Shown: piece by piece, positions 16,020 to 23,818 of the stretch
Layout: each line of letters opens with the position of its first letter
How positions within the stretch are numbered: position 1 is the stretch's first letter
Source: Avichristensenella sp031550535
GTDB taxonomy: Bacteria; Bacillota; Clostridia; Christensenellales; Aristaeellaceae
Reading direction: 5' to 3'
Length of the DNA: 64,000 bases
NCBI GenBank assembly: GCA_031550535.1
Contig: JAVBOM010000057.1
Span: 11,324 to 75,323 of the forward strand
Made by a program: the position numbers and the translations under genes
Notes under the pieces: model-generated
Told to the model about the DNA's origin: nothing
Database searches by the model: none
The model's input: the letters and a program-made list of their open reading frames with translations, nothing else

Positions 16020-17234
16020 ATGGAGAAGATTCGCCTGGCCGTGCTTTTTGGCGGCCGCGCCTGTGAGCATGACGTATCCATCATCAGCGCGCTGCAGTGC
16101 ATGGACGCGATTGACGCGTCGCAATACGACATCGTGCCCGTGTATATCGCCAGGGACGGCGCGTGGTACACCGGGCAGCCGCTCCGTCGTCTGGATTTTG
16201 TGCGCGCGTTCCAGCCGGGCGCTCCGGGCGTCACCCGCGTGTATCCGGACGTGACGGCGGGGTCCGGCGCGCTGCTGGCCATCGAGCGCAAGAAGGGCTT
16301 GCTGGGCGGCGGGGACAGCCTCACCGTGGCCGCGCGGATCGATGTGGCGCTGCTGGCGTTCCACGGCATGAACGGCGAGGACGGGGCCGTGCAGGGCCTC
16401 CTGGAGCTGATGAACGTGCCGTACACATCCAGCGGGCTGCTCGGCTCCGCCGTAGGCATGGACAAGATCGCCATGCGGCAGCTTTTCCGGGGTTGCGGCT
16501 TCCCGGTGCTGGACGACATGTGGTTCACGCGCGCGGAATGGGGTAAGGGCGCGGACGCGGTCATCGCCCGCGTGGAGGGCGCGCTGCGCTACCCCGTGTT
16601 CGTCAAGCCCGCCAATCTCGGCTCGTCCATCGGCATCTCCCGCGCGGGGGACCGGGACGCGCTGCGCGAGGCGATCGAGGTCGCGCTGAGCTACGACCGG
16701 CGCGTGATCGTGGAAAAAGGCATCGAAAGCCCGGTGGAGGTCAATTGCTCCGTGCTCGGCTTTGACGACGACGTGACGCCTTCCGTGCTGGAAATGCCGG
16801 TCAGTTGGAAGGAATTCCTGACCTTCGACGAGAAGTATCTACGCGGCGGCAAGGGGGCCAAGGGCGAGAGCGCGAAGGGCGCGGGCGGCATGGAATCGCT
16901 CACCCGGCGCATCCCCGCCCCGATTGGGGACGAAAAGACCGCGCGCATCCAGTCCCTCGCGGCGGACATCTTCCGCGTGCTGGACTGCAAGGGCGTCGTG
17001 CGCATCGACTTCATGCTGGACGGCGACGAGGTGTACGTGGGAGAGATCAACACGATCCCCGGGTCGCTGTCGTTCTACCTGTGGGAGCCGATGGGCGTTC
17101 CGTACCCGAAGCTGGTCGAAAAGATGGTCGAGTTCGCCTACCGGGCGCACGCCGAAAAGAACCGCTCGGTCTTTGCATTTGATTCCAGCATCCTGCAGAA
17201 GGTGAACCTGGGGACAAAGGGCAGCAAACGCTGA
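16020..17234 (+). CDS. ddl: D-alanine--D-alanine ligase
   Basis: ATP-grasp enzyme making D-Ala-D-Ala for peptidoglycan. It begins RLAVLFGGRACEHDVSIIS (family motif LFGGxSxEHxVS). The central ATP-binding loop is VFVKPANLGSSIGISR. The C-terminal metal site is VRIDFMLDGDEVYVGEINTI with PGS following. Length is 404 residues, longer than the usual 310-370, partly from a Gly/Lys-rich insert around residues 278-295 in the lid region (GGKGAKGESAKGAGG). The substrate-specificity residues were not resolved, so D-Ala-D-Lac activity cannot be excluded. It lies in the wall-precursor group with murF. Confidence 0.92.
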   Translation: MEKIRLAVLFGGRACEHDVSIISALQCMDAIDASQYDIVPVYIARDGAWYTGQPLRRLDFVRAFQPGAPGVTRVYPDVTAGSGALLAIERKKGLLGGGDSLTVAARIDVALLAFHGMNGEDGAVQGLLELMNVPYTSSGLLGSAVGMDKIAMRQLFRGCGFPVLDDMWFTRAEWGKGADAVIARVEGALRYPVFVKPANLGSSIGISRAGDRDALREAIEVALSYDRRVIVEKGIESPVEVNCSVLGFDDDVTPSVLEMPVSWKEFLTFDEKYLRGGKGAKGESAKGAGGMESLTRRIPAPIGDEKTARIQSLAADIFRVLDCKGVVRIDFMLDGDEVYVGEINTIPGSLSFYLWEPMGVPYPKLVEKMVEFAYRAHAEKNRSVFAFDSSILQKVNLGTKGSKR

Positions 17235-17272
17235 ACCCGCTGGAAAAAGCCGACACGAAAGGAGCAGCCCGT

Positions 17273-17689
17273 ATGTACGATAACCAGGACCCTTACCAGG
17301 AGCCGTATCAGGAGCCTTCGGACGGCCCGGAGATCATCTCCACGAGTCAGGCGGTCAACCTGACGAGCACGATTGCCGCGCTGTCCGCGCTGGCCGCGCT
17401 GTTCCTGTGCTTTGCCGACCAGCGCAGCCGCGCCGTGCGCCGCTTTGCCGTGCAGTCCGTGGGGCTGGGGGCGCTGCACATCGCGGCGGGGATGATCTGT
17501 TGGATTTTGAGCGCCGCGCTGGGATGGGTTCCGCTGGTCGGTTATCTGTTCTATGTGCTGATGATCATCGTCTTTGTCGCGTGCACGGCGCTTGTGGTGA
17601 TTTTCCGCGTGCGCATGATGCTGCACGCCTACCGCGGCGAGGCGTTTGTGCTGCCCGTGATCGGGGAGACGCTTCGGCGATTCGAATGA
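17273..17689 (+). CDS. small membrane protein, DUF4870-like
   Basis: A 138-residue protein with a short acidic Tyr/Pro/Glu N-terminal tail (about residues 1-25) followed by three hydrophobic segments (about 32-48, 60-85 and 88-115). The arrangement and the phrase VRRFAVQSVGLGALHI recall the DUF4870/YtpI-like small membrane proteins; this is a resemblance only. GAAAGGAG precedes the ATG. It sits 38 bp after ddl and 24 bp before the site-2 protease. Function unknown. Confidence 0.7.
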   Translation: MYDNQDPYQEPYQEPSDGPEIISTSQAVNLTSTIAALSALAALFLCFADQRSRAVRRFAVQSVGLGALHIAAGMICWILSAALGWVPLVGYLFYVLMIIVFVACTALVVIFRVRMMLHAYRGEAFVLPVIGETLRRFE

Positions 17690-17713
17690 AAAACGTCTGG
17701 AGGGACACGCCCG

Positions 17714-18490
17714 TTGTTTGGAATGATAGAGGCGCTGGTTAACGATCCGCTGTGGTTCCTGGAATACTCGCTCTACCGCATTCCGGCCGTTCTGATCGCG
17801 CTGATCCTGCATGAGTGGGCGCACGGCTATGTCGCCTACCGCCTGGGGGACCCCACAGCCAAGGAGATGGGCCGCCTGTCGCTGAACCCGCTGCATCACC
17901 TGGACCCGCTGGGCACCATCCTGATGTTCTTTCTGGGCTTTGGCTGGGCCAAGCCCGTGCCGATCAACCCCAACTATTTCAAGCACCCACGGCGCGACGA
18001 CCTGCTGGTCTCCATCGCCGGGATCACGATGAACCTGATTCTTTTTCTGCTGTTCACCGTGGCTTCCGTGGCGCTGAACAACCTGCTATGGGATTCGCGC
18101 GTATTGCGGTATTATTCGCTGCATGACCTGATGGGGTTCAAGGACGGCATCATCAACGGCATCATCGCGGGATACGGCAACGAGTTCACCGATTACTACG
18201 CCCGGCCGGAGCTGCTCTGGACCGTGCGCTTGACCAGCCAGATCGCCATGGTCAACCTGTACATCGCCATCTTCAACCTGCTGCCCGTGCCGCCGCTGGA
18301 CGGCTCGCACGTGCTGAACGATCTGGTGCTCAAGGGCAATCTGTTCGTCAAGCAGCGGACCGCGCAGATCGGCATGGCCGCGCTGCTGCTGCTGTCCTTC
18401 ACAGGTGTCCTGGGCGATGTGCTGTCGTTTGTCGCGGACGGACTGCAGAGCGGTGTCCTGTCCGCCATCACCGCGGTCATCGGGGGGTAG
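17714..18490 (+). CDS. site-2 protease family (M50) membrane metalloprotease
   Basis: A 258-residue integral membrane zinc protease of the M50 group. The zinc-binding helix is ALILHEWAHGYVAYRLGDPT (H-E-x-x-H), and the second metal ligand region is NLLPVPPLDGSHVL (the usual N-x-x-P-x-P-x-L-D-G). Four to five hydrophobic segments are visible. The TTG at 17714 is used because GGAGGG lies correctly upstream; an ATG nine bases later is possible. This gene directly precedes scpA-scpB in many Bacillota. Its substrate is not known. Confidence 0.9.
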   Translation: MFGMIEALVNDPLWFLEYSLYRIPAVLIALILHEWAHGYVAYRLGDPTAKEMGRLSLNPLHHLDPLGTILMFFLGFGWAKPVPINPNYFKHPRRDDLLVSIAGITMNLILFLLFTVASVALNNLLWDSRVLRYYSLHDLMGFKDGIINGIIAGYGNEFTDYYARPELLWTVRLTSQIAMVNLYIAIFNLLPVPPLDGSHVLNDLVLKGNLFVKQRTAQIGMAALLLLSFTGVLGDVLSFVADGLQSGVLSAITAVIGG

Positions 18491-18493
18491 GCG

Positions 18494-19228
18494 ATGGCGT
18501 ACCATGTGCATTTGAAAGAATTTGAAGGCCCGCTGGACCTGCTGCTGTTCTTCATCACGAAGGCGAAGGTCGATATCCGGGACATCTTTGTCTCCGAAAT
18601 TACCGAGCAGTATCTCGCGTCCATGGAGGATCTCTCGTCCATTGACATGGACGCGGCATCGGAGTTCCTGGAAATGGCGGCGACGCTGCTGGAAATCAAA
18701 AGCCGCGCGCTGCTGCCCAAGCCGCCCAGGGTGGAGGAGGGCGAGGAATCGCCGGAGGACGCGCTGATCCGTCGCCTGAACGAATACGCGGCACTGAAGC
18801 AGGGCGTGGACCAGATGCACGAGTTTGAGGTAGCCGCGTCCCGCATGTTTGAAAAACTGCCGGAGGAGATCCCGCTACCGCCGCCGGTGTTTGAACTGAC
18901 GAATCTGACGATGAGCGGGCTGATGCAGGCGCTGCGCCGCGTGCTGGCGCGCGTGCAGAAGGGCGAGGAGCCGGAGCCCGCCGTGCGCGAGATCCAGCGG
19001 GACAAAATGTCCGTGCAGGCGGCCATGTTCCAGGTCGCGTCGAAGCTCCGGAGCGGGCCGTGCCGCTTTGACGATCTCTTCAGCGAGTATCCGACGCGGG
19101 ATGAGGTGGTCACGCTGTTCATGTCCATCCTGGAGCTGCTGAAGCTGGGCAGGGTGCGCATTGAGCAGACCGAGGTGTTCGGGGAAATCATGCTGAGGGA
19201 AAGAAAGGGCCACAATGGAAAAGAGTGA
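18494..19228 (+). CDS. scpA: segregation and condensation protein A
   Basis: Kleisin subunit of the SMC-ScpAB complex that organises and segregates the chromosome. The N-terminus YHVHLKEFEGPLDLLLFFIT is the family signature that contacts the SMC neck. DMDAASEFLEMAATLLEIKS and the C-terminal winged-helix region (VVTLFMSILELLKLGRV) are present. At 244 residues it has normal length. It starts 3 bp after the protease and overlaps scpB by 14 bp. Confidence 0.95.
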   Translation: MAYHVHLKEFEGPLDLLLFFITKAKVDIRDIFVSEITEQYLASMEDLSSIDMDAASEFLEMAATLLEIKSRALLPKPPRVEEGEESPEDALIRRLNEYAALKQGVDQMHEFEVAASRMFEKLPEEIPLPPPVFELTNLTMSGLMQALRRVLARVQKGEEPEPAVREIQRDKMSVQAAMFQVASKLRSGPCRFDDLFSEYPTRDEVVTLFMSILELLKLGRVRIEQTEVFGEIMLRERKGHNGKE

Positions 19229-20090
19229 GCTGCGCGGCGCGATTGAGGCGATCCTGTTTGTCGCGGGCGAGCCTGTGGAGGAAGAGGCGCTGCGCATGGC
19301 GCTGGAGGTCACGCCCGAGGAGATCGAGGAGGCGCTGTACGAGCTCTCCGGCGGGTATGACTTTGAGCGGCGCGGCATCCGCCTGCTGCGCTTTGGCCGG
19401 AGCGTGCAGCTTTCCACGCGGTCGGACTACGCGGCGTACGTGGAGCGGCTTTTGCAGCCCATCCAGCGGCAGAACCTCTCGCAGGCGGCGATGGAGACGC
19501 TCGCCGTCATCGCGTACCGGCAGCCCGCCACGCGCGGCGACGTAGAGGCCGTGCGCGGCGTCAAGTGCGATTACTCCGTGCAGTCGCTGTTGAACAAAGG
19601 GCTGATCTGCGAGGCGGGCAAGCGCGACACGCTCGGCCGGCCGACGCTGTTCGTGACGACGGACACCTTCCTGCGCCACTTCGGCATCTCGACGCTGGAC
19701 GATCTGCCGGCCATCGACTTTGTCGCCGCCGGGGAGGCGCTGCTGGACGAGCCGCTGCCCGACGAGGGCGGGGGTGTGGCGCAGCTTACGCTGCTGACGG
19801 CGGATGGGGAAGGAGTCGGAGCGGGCGGGAGCGTGGGGGAGAGCGCGGCGTCGCCGGACGGAGCGGAGGGCGTGGAGAACGCTGCTGCCCAGACTATGGA
19901 GATAGACAGCGGCGACGGGGATGTGACGGGCAGCGCGGACGGCATGGAGAACATCTCCACTCCATCAACGGACACAGGGAACGAAGAAAACGACACGTCG
20001 GACGAAGTCGGTGACGCGGGAAATGATTCTGAGTCAATAGTGAATGCAAATAGCGAAGAAAACGACACGCCGGACGAACCGCCTGACTGA
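19215..20090 (+). CDS. scpB: segregation and condensation protein B, with long acidic tail
   Basis: Winged-helix partner of ScpA in the SMC complex. The core (residues 1-185) shows LRGAIEAILFVAGEPVEEEA, LSQAAMETLAVIAYRQPATR and the C-terminal QSLLNKGLICEAGKRDTLGR. After about residue 190 comes an unusual tail of about 100 residues, low in complexity and rich in Asp, Glu, Gly, Asn, Ser and Thr. ScpB is normally about 190-200 residues, so this 291-residue form has an added disordered acidic extension. Translationally coupled to scpA. Confidence 0.93.
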   Translation: MEKSELRGAIEAILFVAGEPVEEEALRMALEVTPEEIEEALYELSGGYDFERRGIRLLRFGRSVQLSTRSDYAAYVERLLQPIQRQNLSQAAMETLAVIAYRQPATRGDVEAVRGVKCDYSVQSLLNKGLICEAGKRDTLGRPTLFVTTDTFLRHFGISTLDDLPAIDFVAAGEALLDEPLPDEGGGVAQLTLLTADGEGVGAGGSVGESAASPDGAEGVENAAAQTMEIDSGDGDVTGSADGMENISTPSTDTGNEENDTSDEVGDAGNDSESIVNANSEENDTPDEPPD

Positions 20091-20102
20091 GTGCGCAGAG
20101 GA

Positions 20103-20160
20103 AAGGATTTCTTGCGAAATCCCTTTATAGCGCGCGATCTTCGGTTGCGCGTCGCCGTCA
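20103..20160 (+). repeat. two-hairpin interspersed element, copy 4 (type B)
   Basis: GGATTTCttgcGAAATCC is followed by GCGCGCGATC-ttc-GGTTGCGCGT, a continuous 10-bp stem with G-T wobbles. It ends 2-3 bases before the GGGAGG ribosome binding site of the ABC-F gene. Confidence 0.9.
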
Positions 20161-20175
20161 TAGGGAGGCGATTTT

Positions 20176-21645
20176 GTGCCACAAATCCGCGTGGAGAACC
20201 TGACGTTCTGCTACCCCGGGAAATATGATAATATCTTTGAAAATGTGTCGTTTCTGATCGATACCGATTGGAAGCTCGGCCTGATCGGGCGGAACGGGCG
20301 CGGCAAGACTACTTTTTTCAATTTGCTCGCGGGCCAATACGCGTATGAGGGCAGGATTCACGCATCGGTGCCTTTCGAGACGTTTCCGTACGCGATCCAA
20401 AATAAAGAGGACCTGGCGCTGCGCAGCATCGAAGCGATTCTACCCGATACCCCCCTGTGGCAAGTTGAAAAGGAGCTGTCCCTGCTGGAACTGAACCCGG
20501 AGGTCCTGTACCGGCCGTTTTCCGTTCTGAGCAAAGGGGAGCAGACAAAGATACAGCTCGCCGCCCTGTTTTTGAAGGGGCAGCGTTTTTTATTGATCGA
20601 CGAGCCGACGAACCACCTGGACACATGGGGGCGGAAGCTGGTTTCGGAGTACTTGAACCGGAAGAGCGGCTTCATCGTCATTTCGCACGACAGGGACTTC
20701 CTGGACGGCTGCATTGACCACGTGCTCGCGCTGAACCGGTGCAACATCGAGGTGTCGCAGGGCAACTTCACCACCTGGTGGGACAACAAGGAAAACCGGG
20801 ACCGCTTCGAGTTGCAGGAAAACGAGCGGCTGCGGAAGGACATCAAACGGCTGACCGCGTCGGCGGGGCAGAAAAAGCAGTGGTCCGATGCCGTGGAAGC
20901 GAGCAAGATCGGCAACGGCCCGTGCGACCGGGGGTACATCGGCAAGAAGTCCGCGAAAATGATGCAGCGGTCCAAATCCATCCAGACGCGCATTCAGTCG
21001 AGCATTGAGGAAAAGGAGAAGCTGCTGAAGGATGTTGAGGTCGTTGACGATCTGAAAATCTCCGCGCTGCACCACCGCAAAAGAAAGCTGATCGCCGCGA
21101 AGGATCTGAGCCTGCGCTATCAGGACAGGCAGGTCTTTGCGCCGGTCGAGTTTGTGCTGGAGGAGGGGCAGCGCGTGGCGTTCGCCGGGCGGAACGGGTG
21201 CGGAAAATCCAGCCTCATCCGCAAAATACTCGGGGACGACATCGCGCACACGGGGACGATTGAAATCGCCAGCGGTCTGGTGATCTCCTATGTGCCGCAG
21301 GACACGTCCTTCCTGAAAGGCAGCCTGAGCGCGTTCGTGGACGAATGCGGCATTGACGGCACACGCTTCCGGACCGTCCTGCGCAAGCTGGACTTCAGCC
21401 GCGAGCACTTTGACAAGGGCATGGAGGAATACAGCGACGGGCAGCGGAAAAAGGTGCTGCTCGCCAAGAGCCTGTGCGAGCGCGCGCACCTGTACATTTG
21501 GGATGAGCCGCTCAACTATATCGACGTGTTTTCCCGCATGCAGATCGAGCAGACGATCCGCGCGTGCAAGCCGACGATGATCCTTGTGGAGCACGACGCC
21601 GCGTTCATCGGCAAGGTGGCGACGGAGGTCGTGCCGCTCCAATAG
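20176..21645 (+). CDS. ABC-F ATPase, Lsa-like ribosomal protection protein
   Basis: A 489-residue protein with two ABC ATPase domains and no membrane segment. Domain 1: LGLIGRNGRGKTTFFNLL, signature VLSKGEQTKIQL, Walker B LLIDEPTNHLD. Domain 2: FAGRNGCGKSSLIRKILG, signature YSDGQRKKVLL, LYIWDEPLNYIDVFSRM. The phrases DTDWKLGLIGRNGRGKTT, RPFSVLSKGE and YIWDEPLNYIDVF closely resemble the Lsa(A) group. Lsa proteins displace lincosamides, streptogramin A and pleuromutilins from the ribosome. Resistance is inferred from resemblance only. Start is GTG at 20176 behind GGGAGG. The first 200 bp are richer in A+T than neighbouring genes, hinting at acquisition by transfer. Confidence 0.85.
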   Translation: MPQIRVENLTFCYPGKYDNIFENVSFLIDTDWKLGLIGRNGRGKTTFFNLLAGQYAYEGRIHASVPFETFPYAIQNKEDLALRSIEAILPDTPLWQVEKELSLLELNPEVLYRPFSVLSKGEQTKIQLAALFLKGQRFLLIDEPTNHLDTWGRKLVSEYLNRKSGFIVISHDRDFLDGCIDHVLALNRCNIEVSQGNFTTWWDNKENRDRFELQENERLRKDIKRLTASAGQKKQWSDAVEASKIGNGPCDRGYIGKKSAKMMQRSKSIQTRIQSSIEEKEKLLKDVEVVDDLKISALHHRKRKLIAAKDLSLRYQDRQVFAPVEFVLEEGQRVAFAGRNGCGKSSLIRKILGDDIAHTGTIEIASGLVISYVPQDTSFLKGSLSAFVDECGIDGTRFRTVLRKLDFSREHFDKGMEEYSDGQRKKVLLAKSLCERAHLYIWDEPLNYIDVFSRMQIEQTIRACKPTMILVEHDAAFIGKVATEVVPLQ

Positions 21646-21708
21646 ATTCCAGTGTGGACAAGCATATAGCGCATGGGAACACCCCTGGCCGGAAACACTT
21701 TCCGAAGA

Positions 21709-21771
21709 AGTAGGGATTTCGGGCGAAATCCCTTCCATGGCCCGCAATCTTCGGGTGCGTATCTCCGTCCA
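21709..21771 (+). repeat. two-hairpin interspersed element, copy 5 (type B)
   Basis: GGGATTTCgggcGAAATCCC is followed by a second stem, CGCAATC-ttc-GGGTGCG with one mismatch. The copy runs directly into the AGGGGG ribosome binding site of the DUF2953 gene. Confidence 0.9.
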
Positions 21772-21783
21772 GGGGGTGTTTTT

Positions 21784-22317
21784 TTGCTGCAATGGCTGGT
21801 GCTGCTCGCGTCCATCACGGCGACCGCCCCCATCCGGGTGGCGCTGCGCGTGGACATCAACCACACCCCGACGTTTGAGGCGGTTATCTATCTTTACAAC
21901 CTTCGCCTGCAGCTTGACGGGCGCATCGCCCCCGGCGGCACGCTGGAACTGCGCCGCAGCGGCGGCAAGAACGAGCTGCGCACACCGCTGAAACAGCTAT
22001 GGCGCTTCGCGGTGCATTTGGCGCGCGCGGCGGAGTGGGTGCGCGCGGAGTTCAATGGCCGGATCGGCACGGGCGACGCGTGCAATACCGCGCTGACTGT
22101 TGGCGCACTCTCCACGGCGCTGCGCATGGTGGGCGCGCGCGTCGGCGCGAAGGTGAACATCACGCCGGAGTTCGAGCGGCCTTTTTTCGCGATGAACGCG
22201 CGCTGTATACTCTTCTTTCGCGGGGGGGATATTATTCTGGCGGGCATGCGGGCCTTTACGGGCCAGGCGCCGACGAAGAAGAAAGCGGGGAGTCAAGATG
22301 GAACGGCGTCCCATTGA
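21784..22317 (+). CDS. DUF2953 family protein
   Basis: A 177-residue protein resembling DUF2953, a family found in spore formers next to ytfJ, as here. It has an N-terminal hydrophobic segment (LLQWLVLLASITATAPIRVA) and a mixed alpha/beta remainder. I choose TTG 21784 as start because AGGGGG (21771-21776) is 7 bases upstream; the open frame before it crosses the repeat. The 3' end overlaps ytfJ by 20 bp. Molecular role unknown; a sporulation link is inferred from context. Confidence 0.75.
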   Translation: MLQWLVLLASITATAPIRVALRVDINHTPTFEAVIYLYNLRLQLDGRIAPGGTLELRRSGGKNELRTPLKQLWRFAVHLARAAEWVRAEFNGRIGTGDACNTALTVGALSTALRMVGARVGAKVNITPEFERPFFAMNARCILFFRGGDIILAGMRAFTGQAPTKKKAGSQDGTASH

Positions 22318-22759
22318 AAGCCTGATGGGCACTACGATGGAAAATATCAAGGACATGGTGGATGTGAACACGGTGGTCGGTGACCCTGTGAACACGGACG
22401 ACGGCACGACGATCATTCCCATTTCGCGCGTGTCGTTCGGGTTTGTCGCGGGCGGCGGCGATTACGCCTCCGAGGAGAAGAAGGGCGCGATGCGCACGAT
22501 GGACCAGGACACGCTGCCGTTCGCGGGCGGCACGGGCGCGGGCGTCTCCGTGTACCCGATGGGGTTTCTGGTGGTGGGCAATGGGCAGATCAAAATGCTG
22601 CCGACCACGTACTCCACGCCGGTGGACCGCGTGATGGAGCTGTTGCCGCAGGTGCTGGGGGAGATCAAGGACGTGCTGGGCGGGGCAGAGGCAGCGGCGG
22701 ATAAGGTCAAGGGCGCGGCGGCGGCCACACCCATGTCCGATTCGGGGATATTGTCGTAA
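22298..22759 (+). CDS. ytfJ: GerW/YtfJ family sporulation protein
   Basis: A 153-residue protein of the GerW (YtfJ) family, needed in Bacillus for germination of spores with certain receptors. The N-terminus PIESLMGTTMENIKDMVDVN and the block TTIIPISRVSFGFVAGGGDY are characteristic. It continues with a Gly-rich GGTGAGVSVYPMGFLVVGNG and a C-terminal amphipathic tail. Overlaps DUF2953, so the two are coupled. It supports the view that the host sporulates. Confidence 0.93.
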   Translation: MERRPIESLMGTTMENIKDMVDVNTVVGDPVNTDDGTTIIPISRVSFGFVAGGGDYASEEKKGAMRTMDQDTLPFAGGTGAGVSVYPMGFLVVGNGQIKMLPTTYSTPVDRVMELLPQVLGEIKDVLGGAEAAADKVKGAAAATPMSDSGILS

Positions 22760-22774
22760 ACCCATGTACGTTGG

Positions 22775-23635
22775 TCATGGCATCAGAAACGGGGCGCGGG
22801 GATCGTGCCGCGCCAAGCGCGCGGAGACGGGAACCGCGCCCCGGTTTGCGTAGCAATATGCGCAGCCGTGCGGGCAGGTGTCATACGCGCCGATGTCCAC
22901 GCTCGCGGCGCAACCGCAGGCGGGGCGCTGGTTCGGATCCTTCCGGGCGGGCACGGGCCTGCCGCTGATATTCGCGAGCAGCGCCGCATCCACGCACCGC
23001 GCCCGGCCGACGCCCGCCGCCGTGAGGTCGATATCCTCCGCGCAGGCGTCCATCACAAAGCCACTCCGCGCGGCGACGGCTTGCAGGCGTCCCGCGAACG
23101 CGACGCGCGCGGGGGCTGGCACACCCACAATGCCGCGTTCCGCCAGCCGCCTTTCAATTTTCGCGTAGAAATCGATGAAGCTGATTGTGACGCGGTGCGA
23201 CGCGCCCGAAAGCGCCGATGCCAGCCGCGAAAAGGCTTCTTCATGGAATGCCTCGGGGTATTCGGGCGACAGCAGGATCGGATCATATCGCCAGATGACG
23301 CGCTCCGGCCCGATGCGCTCCGCGAGGCGGCGAAGGGTGGCGATGCGCTCCGCAAGCGGCGGCAGTCCCGGCTCAATGTCCGCGCCATAGGCGTTCAGCG
23401 TGTACTGCACGTAAAAAGGGAACGCCCCGAGCGCGTCCAGGTGCGGCAGCATGGGCGCGGGGTTCTTGCTCCAGAACACAATGCCGGAGACATCGTCCGG
23501 CGCGAGGCTCACGCGCCGCACCTGGGCGGCGTTCATGGGGTTTCGGGTCAGGGCGTAGCCGTCCCCGAGCCGCCCGAGGAACCAATCGAAATAAAAGGCG
23601 GGAATGTCCGTCCGCCTGCTCGCGCTGATGATCAT
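22775..23635 (-). CDS. DUF1848 radical-SAM-like protein
   Basis: A 286-residue protein of the DUF1848 family. The N-terminus MIISASRRTDIPAFY is characteristic, as are VFWSKNPAPMLPHL and YVQYTLNAYG. Near the C-terminus is a cysteine cluster, CGCAASVDIGAYDTCPHGCA plus a following C, of the iron-sulfur kind. The reaction is unknown. It is the only minus-strand gene in an otherwise plus-strand run, inserted between ytfJ and the carboxypeptidase gene, so it is probably a separate transcription unit. Confidence 0.85.
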   Translation of the reverse strand: MIISASRRTDIPAFYFDWFLGRLGDGYALTRNPMNAAQVRRVSLAPDDVSGIVFWSKNPAPMLPHLDALGAFPFYVQYTLNAYGADIEPGLPPLAERIATLRRLAERIGPERVIWRYDPILLSPEYPEAFHEEAFSRLASALSGASHRVTISFIDFYAKIERRLAERGIVGVPAPARVAFAGRLQAVAARSGFVMDACAEDIDLTAAGVGRARCVDAALLANISGRPVPARKDPNQRPACGCAASVDIGAYDTCPHGCAYCYANRGAVPVSARLARHDPRAPFLMP

Positions 23636-23737
23636 ATCCCGAGCATAGCGGAGCGCGCGCGGCTTGTCAATTCTCCGCGCAAAATCCCCTCACCGCTTGT
23701 CTCATATCCCGCGCTCTTTTCTCATACGCTCCGGAAG

Positions 23738-23798
23738 GGTAGGGATTTCTTGCGAAATCCTCGTATGGCGTTTGATTTTGCAAATCAGCGCCGCCGCC
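23738..23798 (+). repeat. two-hairpin interspersed element, copy 6
   Basis: GGATTTCttgcGAAATCC is followed by GGCG..TGATTTtgcAAATCA.CGCC. It ends 3-4 bases before the AAAGGGG ribosome binding site of dacF. Its internal ATG is in frame with dacF but lacks its own ribosome binding site. Confidence 0.92.
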
Positions 23799-23818
23799 AA
23801 GAAAGGGGCGTTCATGGA

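Noticed and set aside
14412..16364. 650-codon minus-strand frame opposite murF and ddl
   Set aside because: Shadow frame with biased composition; the plus-strand products carry complete family motifs.
22805..23818. Long 5' extension of the dacF frame
   Set aside because: It runs antisense through DUF1848; the signal peptide and ribosome binding site place the start at 23819.
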